64,000 nucleotides of DNA from Clostridiales bacterium (GCA_031261985.1 JAISIR010000010.1:90049-154048), one strand, 5' to 3'. Shown: positions 29,215-39,181, counted from the first letter of the stretch. Program-made: numbers and translations. The notes: generated by a model not told the origin, from the letters alone.

Positions 29215-32200
29215 TTAAATGTTATACGAGCATAAAAGTATAAGTTCCTTCTCCTTCTCGCTCATATTGGCGGTGGATAAAATGTAAACGTTCCCGCCAT
29301 CTTCTTGCTTAGAAACCAACTCGCGCAAGCCATTATTAAGCGTTTGACGATAATCTCCGCCATCGTAGCTCATTAAAATTAGGTCTAGCTTGATACCTTT
29401 ATAGGTCAAAAACTTATGCGCCTGAACCACTTCTAACGCGCGTTCTAACGACTCTTCCCCGCGAACGGTAAAACAACAAATAGGATTATCGCCCGAGATT
29501 CCATATGCCCACAAATTGGTCTGGCTATAGTTGAGGTTAGTAGGTTTTGCCTGTTTATAGTTGTGCGCATCATGCCCTAGCACGCAATTTTGCAATAGCT
29601 CAAAGGCAAGTTTAATACTATTCTCATGCACATTAAGATAGCGATTCTCTAGCTTTGCGCGTTCTACCGAAACTGACATTGCCGTTTTAAAGGCTTCCAT
29701 GCTAACATATTTATTGGCAACCGAGATGACTCCATTTTTAGTTTTATCAAACGCTATAACACTTAAAATATCCACATGCTCGCCGCGCGGGATAGTGATG
29801 CTATGGCTATGCGCAACAATTGGGTCTAAAACTGCGCCAAAAGTTTGTTGGTTAATGCCTTGGGTCACGCCAAAAGGCTGGCTATAGTGTTCTAACCTAC
29901 CTAAAAAATCTTGACGTGCTGTAGTAGTTTTACTAAAGCTTGGCTGGCTACCAAAAACTCGGTTCACGTTTAGCATGTATCCGTCTGGTGCGCCCTCTGC
30001 TCTAGGTCGGCGGTAGGATATAACACAATCTTCTATTTTTTCAGTCTCGACAAATAATTTACTAAATGTCATGTGGCTATAGTGTGCCATAGGTGCCGCC
30101 AACACGCTTTCGGAGTAGAACGCGACATCTAGTTGAACAGTTTCGTCTGAGTTATTAGCAATATGAACACAGGTAACCTCTGCTTTTTTCTCACTATCGA
30201 CGAATATTTTGGTGGTTACATCAATGCAATCCTTACCGTTGCGAATTATTTCAACAAGCGAAGGATTGAAGTTGACACTATACAGACTTTTACTATCAAA
30301 ACAAGGGCTAGGGCTAGCCGAAAACACTTCATTATTCTTTCTATTTTTGACATATACATAATTACCTATCCTTTCGTTTGTTAACATAGTGTCTTCGCAC
30401 ATTTGCCAACCGTTGCCTTGCGCATCAAAAATTGAGTGGAAGCGACCGTTAGAAAGCACGTGGACACCCTCTGTTACATTATTACGAACGTAATCTACCA
30501 CTGTGTTAAATTTTAGCGAGAGCGGACGGATTTTTGCCTTATAATCCTTAGTTAAAACAGAATTGGTCGGCACCTTCTCTGCCAATAACTCCTCGCCAAT
30601 TTGCATTGTAGTGTTGCTTAAAAACCTCTTTTGCATTATATTATCGCATAGTACATTATCTAACGCAAGCAGCGACATACCTAAATGATGCACCATATAC
30701 GATTTTACTATAGCATATTTTTCATCGCCTAGGGTGCGTTTTGGGGTAAAATCGATGGATTCGTAAAACCCATAAGTTCCGCAAAAGCCTTCGTCGTTCA
30801 TGCGTTCTAGGTTATCGATAGCCGAGTCGTAATCTATCATTAACGCCATAATTGTAGAGTAGGGGGATATAACGGTGTCTTCTATTATATGGCGCGACAG
30901 CCCAAGGGTGGGGATGCCAAAGGCTTTGTATTGATAGTTTAGTTGGATATCGAAGGTATTAAACCCGCTTTCGGAGACTCCCCAGATAGGATCACGAGTG
31001 GTGCTTCCTATGATTTTTCTATCCCTTGCGTACTTTTTTTGTTCGGCAATTACAAACGAATAGGTTTCGTTTAGCAAAGTATTAGGTATATTTTTAAGCA
31101 ATAGCAGGGGCATAAAATACTCAAAGGCACTCCCGCTCCACGAGACTAATCCACGATATCCATTGTTAGTTACCATACTACGCGATAGGGCGTTCCAATG
31201 CTTGCGTGGCACCTGAGAGTTACAAACCGCAATGTAGCTTGTAGTGCGCGCCTCTGATGCTAATAAATCGTAATACGAATTGGTCAGTTCTTGCTGTTCG
31301 ACGTTAAAGCCTATGCTAAACAAGTGGTTGCGTTTATTGTAAAGCGGGCGGAAATCGGTACGTTCGGCAAGTTTTTGTGCAAAATTAGCAAGTTCGGTTA
31401 AACGTTTATTAAGCTGCGTGATTCTATCTTTTTGAAACTTTTGCGCAGCGCGTAAATCGGCAATGGTTCGTCTAAAAAGCCTGCTCCATGCGGGCGCGAC
31501 GTCTTTACTATTAAGTTCTAACTCGGCTAGTGTTTCAAAGGTAATCTCGGTAACATCGCGTTCCATTCCGCATAGGTTAAAAATGGATTTTAACCCGTTA
31601 TCGTGATTTTCACTATACAAATTATCTTGCATAGCCAACGTTTTTAGCCCCTCGGCAAGAGTAATTAGATAGCTAACAAAGTTCCCGCTATCAACTGTCG
31701 AGACGTACATAGGGCGCAATGGCTGAAGGGTTTCGATATTATACCAATTATACAAATGACCGTTCCACATATTAAGCTTAATTATCGAGCTAAAGGTATT
31801 CTCTAGCTTCTGCAATAACTTAATTTTGCTGATAAAACCTAAGTCGTATGCCGTCATGTGCGCCACTAGCGATATACCTATATTAGTAGGAGAAGTTCGC
31901 ATGGCAACACCGTTAGGCGGGTTTTCTTGGTAGTTATCGGGCGGAAGGTAATTAGATGCTTCATTAATAAAATCTTCGTAATATTGGTACATACGCAAGC
32001 TAAGCTGATACAACATGTGCTTATGCTTGGTGTGCTTGGCTTTGCGTCGGGTAGATGTCGAACTTTCGGCAACGGAAAATTCGTTTGATTTAATTGCATT
32101 AGGCTTGCTTAAATATTTTAGTGTATAGGGCGAGATAATCCAGAATAAACCTATAATAATGGCAGATAGCGAATGCGCCGACTGTGCATCTGCAAATACT

Positions 32201-34494
32201 ATAAGAATTATTGTTATAACGTAGTTTGCCCACATATTGGCAAAATATTGATGTTTATTACTTGTAGATTGGACCTCGGTTTGGGCAGCGGTCGTCCATT
32301 CTAAAAGTTTTTTATGAGAGATAAATAAACGATACAAGGTACGCAAAATAGCGTCGAGCGACATGTAAGCATTGTATGGCAGCGCGCCAAAGTTTATAAT
32401 ATCTTGCAAAAAGGTAGCTTTAAAGCCATGCACCATATCGCTATATAAAAGCGGCGGACGTTTATTCTCTAACCGTTCTTTAAAATAATCTATAAAGGCA
32501 ATTATTGTATGGCTAAACATTATTGCTAAAACTATGGCGCAAAAGGCAATGGCGGGGATATTGGGCGTAGAAGCCAAACAAATTATTAGTAAAATAAAGG
32601 CGATGGGGTTGATAGAGCGGCGAAGATTATCTATAATTTTCCACTTAGAAATTGAGTTCAAGGCTTTATCGCGCAAAAAGGGAAGCAACTGCCAATCGCC
32701 CCTTATCCAACGATGATTACGCCTAGAGTACACCTTGTAATTTCCAGGGAAATCGTCGACTAGGACGACATTAGTTGCCAAACCTGTTTTAAGGTAGCAG
32801 CCTTCTAATAAATCGTGGCTTAATACTGTGTTATCCTCAATTTTCCCTTGCATCACTTGTAAAAACGCATCGATATCTATTATGCCTTTACCGGTAAAAA
32901 TCCCTTCGCCAAAGATATCTTGATATGTGTCAGAAATTGCGCCGGAATAGCTATCTATAACGCCACAGCCGCCAAAAATTTGTGCAAACTTACTTTTATT
33001 AGTAGATTCAAGCGAGGTTGCAACGCGCGGCTGAATAATCCCATAACCCCTTATAACCCTCTTACGCTTTTTATCGACTATTGCGCGATTCATGGGATGG
33101 CTGATAATACCTACCATTTTACGCGCTACTTCCATATTTAATTTGGTATCACTATCTAGCGTTATGATATACCTTACCTTAGGCAGCGGGGCGATTGGGT
33201 AAAAGCTAGTGCTAGTGCTGCCTTTAAGCACCTTAGCAAACTCTATCAACGCCCCACGCTTGCGTTCGTACCCGCCAAACTTTGCACTATTAGGGTTAAA
33301 AACTGCGCGACGCGACATAAAATAAAACTTGGGTAGCGCGTGTTTATTTGCTCCATATTTTTTATTCAAACTTATTGTATAATCGTTAAGTTCTTTTAAA
33401 TAGCTAGAATAATCCTGACTTTGTGAGCTTTCGGGGAAGTCACAGATTAATCCAAAATATAGGTTTCTATCGCGATTGGCGTTGTGATAGCGTTCTAAAT
33501 TATTTAATAATCGCTTGCCTTCGTCTACACTTGTAACTAGCGCAGGGATAACGACAAAAGTCGCGCAATCTTCAGGAATTCCGTTGCTATAATCTAGTTT
33601 AGGAAGAAGGCGCGGGGTAATGATTTTATTGAAAATAAAGTTGGTTATGTTAATCGATAAATCTATAACAGGAAGCGTGCAAGCGGCTAGGATAAAGGGG
33701 TTTTTAAACATGCTTACGCAAAACAGCAATATCGCACTTAAAGCAATGATGGTAAAGGGATAGTACGATTTTTTGTTGCTTTCGGTTTTTTGTGTTTTGA
33801 ATAAAACCTCGCCGATATGAAGGTTCCTATCTTGAGCAGTTGCAATGCAATTAGAAGCAATGTCGAACGCGCTAACCTTAGCTTTTTTAGCCAATTTTTG
33901 TACACGCTTACGGTATATGTTTTTACTTTCATCGTCCATTTTTTGATATATCCCGCTTGGGTCCCGGCTTAGAATATCCTCGGTTTTACTAACTTTGTTG
34001 AAGATACCCGATATATTTATGTCGCCCATTTTTCGTAGAATATATATAGCGTTAGAAATCTCTAGCGTGCTTTTTTCGGTAGTTAAATCCTTGCAAAAAT
34101 CGGCGATTCGTATAATGCAAGCCGTTTTAATCATAGATGGCAGCGCAAAAATCTCGTCATCTGTTAAGTATTCACGCTTTTGAAACTCCTCGATGTACTC
34201 TATAACCTTATTCTCGCTAAATTGCTTCCCGTTTTTTGTTGTGATATCCTTGGCTATATGGTACACGCGTTCTAGCCCAACGCGCGTGGGAAGGTTCTTC
34301 ATCTCTTTATTCTTAAGCTCTATATTTAGTCCTTTTACTTGCTCTTCGATTATATAAAAATTATCCAGAAGCCACTCGCCGCTTCCGGTTACAATATACT
34401 CGTCGTCTTTTTCTATTTTAACAGCCAACTTAACATAGGTTTTAACTATATTTCTGTAGGCGTTTTGTAACGAAAAGAGCAATTTTTTAGACAT
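29215..34494 (-). CDS. cyclic-beta-1,2-glucan-synthase-like (NdvB-type) glycosyltransferase/glucoamylase-like protein, N-terminal part
   Basis: TLDSDTKLN (DxD), RRNHRWIRGDWQ, SWSGSAFEYFMPLL, VWGVSESGFN-type blocks. Confidence 0.85.
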   Translation of the reverse strand: MSKKLLFSLQNAYRNIVKTYVKLAVKIEKDDEYIVTGSGEWLLDNFYIIEEQVKGLNIELKNKEMKNLPTRVGLERVYHIAKDITTKNGKQFSENKVIEYIEEFQKREYLTDDEIFALPSMIKTACIIRIADFCKDLTTEKSTLEISNAIYILRKMGDINISGIFNKVSKTEDILSRDPSGIYQKMDDESKNIYRKRVQKLAKKAKVSAFDIASNCIATAQDRNLHIGEVLFKTQKTESNKKSYYPFTIIALSAILLFCVSMFKNPFILAACTLPVIDLSINITNFIFNKIITPRLLPKLDYSNGIPEDCATFVVIPALVTSVDEGKRLLNNLERYHNANRDRNLYFGLICDFPESSQSQDYSSYLKELNDYTISLNKKYGANKHALPKFYFMSRRAVFNPNSAKFGGYERKRGALIEFAKVLKGSTSTSFYPIAPLPKVRYIITLDSDTKLNMEVARKMVGIISHPMNRAIVDKKRKRVIRGYGIIQPRVATSLESTNKSKFAQIFGGCGVIDSYSGAISDTYQDIFGEGIFTGKGIIDIDAFLQVMQGKIEDNTVLSHDLLEGCYLKTGLATNVVLVDDFPGNYKVYSRRNHRWIRGDWQLLPFLRDKALNSISKWKIIDNLRRSINPIAFILLIICLASTPNIPAIAFCAIVLAIMFSHTIIAFIDYFKERLENKRPPLLYSDMVHGFKATFLQDIINFGALPYNAYMSLDAILRTLYRLFISHKKLLEWTTAAQTEVQSTSNKHQYFANMWANYVITIILIVFADAQSAHSLSAIIIGLFWIISPYTLKYLSKPNAIKSNEFSVAESSTSTRRKAKHTKHKHMLYQLSLRMYQYYEDFINEASNYLPPDNYQENPPNGVAMRTSPTNIGISLVAHMTAYDLGFISKIKLLQKLENTFSSIIKLNMWNGHLYNWYNIETLQPLRPMYVSTVDSGNFVSYLITLAEGLKTLAMQDNLYSENHDNGLKSIFNLCGMERDVTEITFETLAELELNSKDVAPAWSRLFRRTIADLRAAQKFQKDRITQLNKRLTELANFAQKLAERTDFRPLYNKRNHLFSIGFNVEQQELTNSYYDLLASEARTTSYIAVCNSQVPRKHWNALSRSMVTNNGYRGLVSWSGSAFEYFMPLLLLKNIPNTLLNETYSFVIAEQKKYARDRKIIGSTTRDPIWGVSESGFNTFDIQLNYQYKAFGIPTLGLSRHIIEDTVISPYSTIMALMIDYDSAIDNLERMNDEGFCGTYGFYESIDFTPKRTLGDEKYAIVKSYMVHHLGMSLLALDNVLCDNIMQKRFLSNTTMQIGEELLAEKVPTNSVLTKDYKAKIRPLSLKFNTVVDYVRNNVTEGVHVLSNGRFHSIFDAQGNGWQMCEDTMLTNERIGNYVYVKNRKNNEVFSASPSPCFDSKSLYSVNFNPSLVEIIRNGKDCIDVTTKIFVDSEKKAEVTCVHIANNSDETVQLDVAFYSESVLAAPMAHYSHMTFSKLFVETEKIEDCVISYRRPRAEGAPDGYMLNVNRVFGSQPSFSKTTTARQDFLGRLEHYSQPFGVTQGINQQTFGAVLDPIVAHSHSITIPRGEHVDILSVIAFDKTKNGVISVANKYVSMEAFKTAMSVSVERAKLENRYLNVHENSIKLAFELLQNCVLGHDAHNYKQAKPTNLNYSQTNLWAYGISGDNPICCFTVRGEESLERALEVVQAHKFLTYKGIKLDLILMSYDGGDYRQTLNNGLRELVSKQEDGGNVYILSTANMSEKEKELILLCSYNI

Positions 34495-34574
34495 ATCTTA
34501 TCTCCTAATTTCAATGAATACATAGGTTTAAATAATTTTCCCCAAATTTTTTCTATAATATACCAATTAAACTC

Positions 34575-34603
34575 TTGACAATATATATCATTTAAGATAA
34601 AAT
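34575..34603 (+). promoter_or_regulatory. sigma-A-type promoter
   Basis: TTGACA-N17-TAAAAT. Confidence 0.65.
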
Positions 34604-34609
34604 AATCAC

Positions 34610-36367
34610 ATGAGAAAATTTAAACTAAATTTTAACATAAAATTTAGGCTAATCGCCTACACCGTCTTGCTTATTGCTATAGTTCTTTCGTTGGCATGCT
34701 TCTTTTTGTTGTGGAACACGTCTTCGTTTTATAACAATAAGTTTCAAAAAGAGATGTCTGAGGCTTTTAGCTCTGACCTTGTTACCAAGCTTACTTTAGC
34801 CCAAGATAGCAATGCCGCAAAGCAAGTTTTAGTTGACAATTACACAATTTTAGGGATAAATATTAATAGGAGTTATTATGTTTTAGACAATTCTGGTAAT
34901 GTTTTATCCACATCTAACCCTTTGCAACCTAAAAACGTAACTTCTACCAATAACATTATATCGGCTATATCTGGGCGCGTGGGCAACTCTAACCAAAGTG
35001 GTACGCTAAAATTTGTTGACTTTGCCTACCCGTTAGCTAATGGTAATATTGTGTATATTCAAGATAATATGCAAGATTTTAACATGCTCTCTAACTATAT
35101 TTTTACCATTGTATGGCAGATGTTTATTCTTGGCATTGCGCTTTCTATTTTACTTTCTATATTTTTGGCGCGTACCATAACCAAGCCCATTGCTAAACTA
35201 ACACATAAAGCTAACTTATTGGCAGATGGCGATTATGATACAAAAATAGATATCCGTTCTAATGATGAAATCGGAGTGCTTTCGCAAACATTCTCGCGCA
35301 TGGCAAGCGTTATAACTCAGTCGATTCAAGATATATCGGGCGAGAGGAATAAGTTTGAGACGATGCTGATGCACATGTCTGACGGTGTGATAGCGTTTAA
35401 TATAAACGGAAGCGTAATGCACATTAACCCCGCAGCTAAGGGTTTGCTTAACATTACAGATAACGAAAAGACGGATTTTGATGATTTATTTGACCAGCTA
35501 GGGGCAGAAATTTGCATTGCCGAGCTTGTCTATTTAGACCAGGAGCGCACTATAACTCGGCGCGTAGATGTTGGTGTTGCGGTGCTAGATTTTTACTTTG
35601 CAACGTTTAAGGACGAACAGGACCATTTAAGTGGTATAATTGTAGTTATCCATGATATTACCGAGGCGGAGAAGATTGAGAAATTGCGTCATGAATTCGT
35701 GGCGAATGTGTCGCACGAGCTACGCACGCCGCTGACTACTATAAAAAGCTATGCCGAGACATTAATGGAGCAGGAAAGTGAAGATAATGCTACCAAAAGC
35801 TTTATTAATGTTATAATTAAAGAAGTCGACCGAATGACGCGAATAGTTAAGGATTTGCTTACACTTTCTACCTTGAAATTTGCTAATAGCGAAGATACAA
35901 AAGAATATTTTTCGCTTGATGAGTTGCTGCACGAAATTACAGACAGAATGGTGATTCAGGCGACCGAGGCAGGGCACGAGCTTGAGTATATCTCGGCAAC
36001 TAATTTGCCGCCCTTGTTTGCCGACCGTGATAAAATTGAGCAAGTGATAATAAATTTAGTTTCTAACGCTATAAAATATACACCTAAGGGGCATGGGCGA
36101 ATAGAGATTTCGTCGGGATTTTTATATAATAAACTGTATGTAAAGGTTCGCGATAACGGGATAGGGATTCCTGCAAAGGATTTACCTAGGATTTTCGAGA
36201 GGTTCTATCGTATAGAAAAAGCACGTGCGCGGGATAAAGGCGGCAGCGGGTTAGGTTTGGCAATTGCTAAAGAAATTGTTGAGTTACATGGCGGGGATAT
36301 ATCTATTGATAGCAAGCTAGGCGAGGGGACGGAGGTTATGATAACTTTCCCTCAAGATGTGGACTAA
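34610..36367 (+). CDS. HAMP/PAS sensor histidine kinase (WalK/PhoR-like)
   Basis: HAMP segment TITKPIAKLTHKANLLADGDYDTKI; H-box FVANVSHELRTPLTTIKSYAETL; N/G boxes NLVSNAIKYT, GIGIPAKDLPRIFERFYR, GGSGLGLAIAKEIV. Confidence 0.93.
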   Translation: MRKFKLNFNIKFRLIAYTVLLIAIVLSLACFFLLWNTSSFYNNKFQKEMSEAFSSDLVTKLTLAQDSNAAKQVLVDNYTILGININRSYYVLDNSGNVLSTSNPLQPKNVTSTNNIISAISGRVGNSNQSGTLKFVDFAYPLANGNIVYIQDNMQDFNMLSNYIFTIVWQMFILGIALSILLSIFLARTITKPIAKLTHKANLLADGDYDTKIDIRSNDEIGVLSQTFSRMASVITQSIQDISGERNKFETMLMHMSDGVIAFNINGSVMHINPAAKGLLNITDNEKTDFDDLFDQLGAEICIAELVYLDQERTITRRVDVGVAVLDFYFATFKDEQDHLSGIIVVIHDITEAEKIEKLRHEFVANVSHELRTPLTTIKSYAETLMEQESEDNATKSFINVIIKEVDRMTRIVKDLLTLSTLKFANSEDTKEYFSLDELLHEITDRMVIQATEAGHELEYISATNLPPLFADRDKIEQVIINLVSNAIKYTPKGHGRIEISSGFLYNKLYVKVRDNGIGIPAKDLPRIFERFYRIEKARARDKGGSGLGLAIAKEIVELHGGDISIDSKLGEGTEVMITFPQDVD

Positions 36368-36375
36368 CCTTGAAA

Positions 36376-36423
36376 ACTCTAAAATTTGCTAAACCGCCAT
36401 TAAGAATGGCTGTGCTTCAATGT
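36376..36423. repeat. about 48-bp intergenic repeat 'ACTCTAAAATTTGCTAAA...', copy 1
   Basis: ACTCTAAAATTTGCTAAACCGCCATTAAGAATGGCTGTGCTTCAATGT; second copy at 55953. Confidence 0.8.
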
Positions 36424-36477
36424 TATCTTAATCGTTTTGGCTTTGAATATAATTTAATCGAAAAGGTATAAAGTGAT

Positions 36478-37374
36478 ATGAGAAACAAAAACTTTAAACA
36501 TCATAAAAATAATAGGCGCGGTAGTGGCGGATTTGTTCCAGGCGATAATCTCGAAAGCAATGATAGCTTTAAAACCGAAGAAGATTCTACCCTTAGTACC
36601 GATGCTCAAACCCCTAGTGCAAGCATTAAAGATGAGTATCAGGTAGAGGGGCGCAACGCGGTTACGCATTTGTTCCAAAGTAATCGCGCGGTTGATAAGC
36701 TTTATATTGCATCGGGCGATAGGTCATTTGGCAATATTATAGCCATGGCAAAAGAGGCGGGCGTGCCTATTGTGCAAGTCTCGCGCGAGAAGATGCGTCA
36801 AATGGCGATAACGCCTAAGTTTCAAGGGGTTATTGCTTTAACATCGCCTCAACGTTATGCAACTATAGATGAAATTTTTGAGCATGCAAAAGAGCGGAAT
36901 CATAAGCCCTTTATAATAGCTTTAGACGGGATTGTCGACCCGCATAATCTTGGGGCTATCCTTAGAACCGCCAACGCAGCTGGTGCCGATGGCGTTATAA
37001 TACCTAAGCACAGAAGCGTAGGGTTGACGGCGACGGTGGCTAAAGTTTCGGCTGGTGCGGTGGAGCATACCCCTGTGGCGCGCGTGACAAATTTGAGCCA
37101 AACGCTAGACGAGCTTAAGGAACGAGGCGTGTGGGTATATGGTGCAGGCCCGAATGTTACCTCGGTATATACTCAAACGGATATGAGTGATTCGGTGTGC
37201 ATAGTTATAGGCAACGAGGGGTTTGGCATAAGCCGACACATAACCCAAAAGTGCGATTTTTTAGTGAGCATCCCTATGGTGGGAGAGATAGAGAGTTTGA
37301 ACGCCTCGGTGGCGGCTGCGTTATTGATGTATGAAGTGGTTAGGCAGCGCAAGGAAAAAGCAATGGAGAATTGA
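36478..37374 (+). CDS. rlmB: 23S rRNA (guanosine-2'-O-)-methyltransferase RlmB/TrmH family
   Basis: VEGRNAVTHLF, LDGIVDPHNLGAILRTANAAGADGVIIPKHRSVGLTATVAKVSAGAVEHTPVARVTNL, IGNEGFGIS. Confidence 0.92.
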   Translation: MRNKNFKHHKNNRRGSGGFVPGDNLESNDSFKTEEDSTLSTDAQTPSASIKDEYQVEGRNAVTHLFQSNRAVDKLYIASGDRSFGNIIAMAKEAGVPIVQVSREKMRQMAITPKFQGVIALTSPQRYATIDEIFEHAKERNHKPFIIALDGIVDPHNLGAILRTANAAGADGVIIPKHRSVGLTATVAKVSAGAVEHTPVARVTNLSQTLDELKERGVWVYGAGPNVTSVYTQTDMSDSVCIVIGNEGFGISRHITQKCDFLVSIPMVGEIESLNASVAAALLMYEVVRQRKEKAMEN

Positions 37375-37395
37375 GAATTGAGAATTGAGAATTAA
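37364..37395. repeat. short tandem repeat (GAGAATT)x4 overlapping the rlmB 3' end
   Basis: GGAGAATTGAGAATTGAGAATTGAGAATTAATG. Confidence 0.8.
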
Positions 37396-37473
37396 TGTAA
37401 TTAAAATTTATAAATAAATTTTAATCAATTAATCGAACAATTTTTGTTAAACATTATATAATTGTAATGTGTT

Positions 37474-37575
37474 ATGTCATTGCGGGCTTGACCCGCAATC
37501 TATACGCTATATTTCAATCAACTGCTCTCATTCCTAATTAGCATATAGATTCCGCGTCGTAGCGCGGAATGACAT
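37474..37575. repeat. composite palindromic repeat of the GTCATT(G/C)CG...GAATGAC type
   Basis: ATGTCATTGCGGGCTTGACCCGCAATCTATA ... TATAGATTCCGCGTCGTAGCGCGGAATGACAT. Confidence 0.8.
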
Positions 37576-37631
37576 TATTTACTAAAACTATCTTGATGTA
37601 TTATTTTTTAAAATCGAAAAGGGGTATTATT

Positions 37632-39062
37632 ATGAGCGAAAAAACTGCCGATTCTATGCCTGTTTTGCAACAATGGAAGCTAATCGCCTTCGCAATTGTT
37701 AGCGCAATACTATCTATTTACCTTACAATGATGGTTATGCCCGGGGTAGGCATTACTCTTTTTGTGCTGCTCGAGGCGGTTTTGCTATACTTTACGCTGC
37801 CCAAAAATGTATCCAAACGCATTATGTTGCTGCTTATATTCCCTACTTTAATTAGCTGCTGGGCATTTATTACACATAATGACACTTTTGCCTTTTTTAA
37901 CGTAATTGCTATTGTGCTAATGTTTAGCTGCGTTGCACTTTTATTGCGCAACCCTAATATTTATAACGAAAGGCAATTTATTGCGGCGGTAATATCTTAC
38001 GCTTTTATACCCTTTAATTATTTCGGCGAGTTTTTTAACATGCTCGCTTCTGACCGCGCTAAAAAAACCAAGTATGTTTCGAGGATTATTTGTGCCATCA
38101 TCATCGCCATACCTATTTTGATTCTACTTTTGGCTATCCTTTCGTCTGCCGACCCTGTATTTATGCAAATTTTAAAAAGTTTCTGGCGGTTTATGATAAA
38201 TTTGATATCGTTTGAAACTGTTCTAAAAATTATAGTCGGCGCAATTATCGGGTTATACTTTTTTGGCTTAGCCTACTCGGTTTGCGTACCTGAAGCACCT
38301 AAAGTTGTAGTTTCGCGCCCATCAAATATATCGTGGGATGCGTTTATAACCTATATAATCACTATTTTAGTTCTGATGGTGTACACATTCTTTGTTATAG
38401 TTCAAGTTAAATATTTATTCCTTGCGCCTGGCGTGCTTCCAAATGGTATTACTCACGCAGAATATGCGCGGCAGGGGTTCTTTCAGCTATTATGGCTTAG
38501 CATAGTTAATATATTATTTATCTACTTAATAATGAACTTTACTCAGCCTAAAAATGCAATTTTAAAGAAGATAAAGCCTTGGATGTTAATGTACTCGTGC
38601 CTGGTAACGCTTATGTTATTGGTGTCATCGGCGTATCGCATGCAGCTTTATATTCAATCCGACGGATTAACTCGCATGAGGCTATTGGTGGTGACATTCC
38701 TTGCGTTTGAGGTGTTTGGGTTAATTGCAACCGCTATTTATATTTACAAACCAAAGATGAATATTGTTTTATATTATGCAATCGTCACTTTAGCTTTTTA
38801 CGTGTCTATTAATTGCATGCCTGTCGATTCTATCGTTGCGCGCAACCAAATAGCTAGGTTTATAAAAGGTGATTCTCAAGGTGTTCGATATGTTACAACC
38901 CTTTCACGAGATGCTAATAGATATTTAGAGCAAATTAAAGACGATGCGCGCTTGCCTGAAGAGGATAAGAAGCTGATAGAAAGAAAGCTTAGCCGTCCTG
39001 CCGAATGGATTCAATGGCAGCAATGGAAGATAGGGTCGGAAAAAGCTATAATGCTGAAGTGA
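37632..39062 (+). CDS. DUF4153/DUF4173-like polytopic membrane protein
   Basis: Many TM helices; ADPVFMQILKSFWRF...; SD AAAAGGGG before ATG 37632. Confidence 0.6.
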   Translation: MSEKTADSMPVLQQWKLIAFAIVSAILSIYLTMMVMPGVGITLFVLLEAVLLYFTLPKNVSKRIMLLLIFPTLISCWAFITHNDTFAFFNVIAIVLMFSCVALLLRNPNIYNERQFIAAVISYAFIPFNYFGEFFNMLASDRAKKTKYVSRIICAIIIAIPILILLLAILSSADPVFMQILKSFWRFMINLISFETVLKIIVGAIIGLYFFGLAYSVCVPEAPKVVVSRPSNISWDAFITYIITILVLMVYTFFVIVQVKYLFLAPGVLPNGITHAEYARQGFFQLLWLSIVNILFIYLIMNFTQPKNAILKKIKPWMLMYSCLVTLMLLVSSAYRMQLYIQSDGLTRMRLLVVTFLAFEVFGLIATAIYIYKPKMNIVLYYAIVTLAFYVSINCMPVDSIVARNQIARFIKGDSQGVRYVTTLSRDANRYLEQIKDDARLPEEDKKLIERKLSRPAEWIQWQQWKIGSEKAIMLK

Positions 39063-39152
39063 TAGGGTGTTTAAACGATAAGCCAGAAGCCAGAAATAGA
39101 GGCAAACCTTCATACTTAACATACATTTAACATTTTAATCAATTTTGCTATT

Positions 39153-39181
39153 GAAAATCCCTCTAATTTGTGATATACTAA
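39153..39181 (+). promoter_or_regulatory. extended -10 sigma-A-type promoter
   Basis: TTGAAA-N17-TATACT, with ATTTAACAT at 39127-39135. Confidence 0.75.

Noticed and set aside
29215-29217. Frameshift or sequencing error splitting the glucan synthase
   Set aside because: Not a frameshift: both parts are in the same frame with a clean TAA and an SD-like sequence. Kept as a finding about a split gene, though an error cannot be excluded without reads.
37364-37395. Possible CRISPR-like repeat
   Set aside because: Seven-bp tandem units without spacers; no cas genes in the window.
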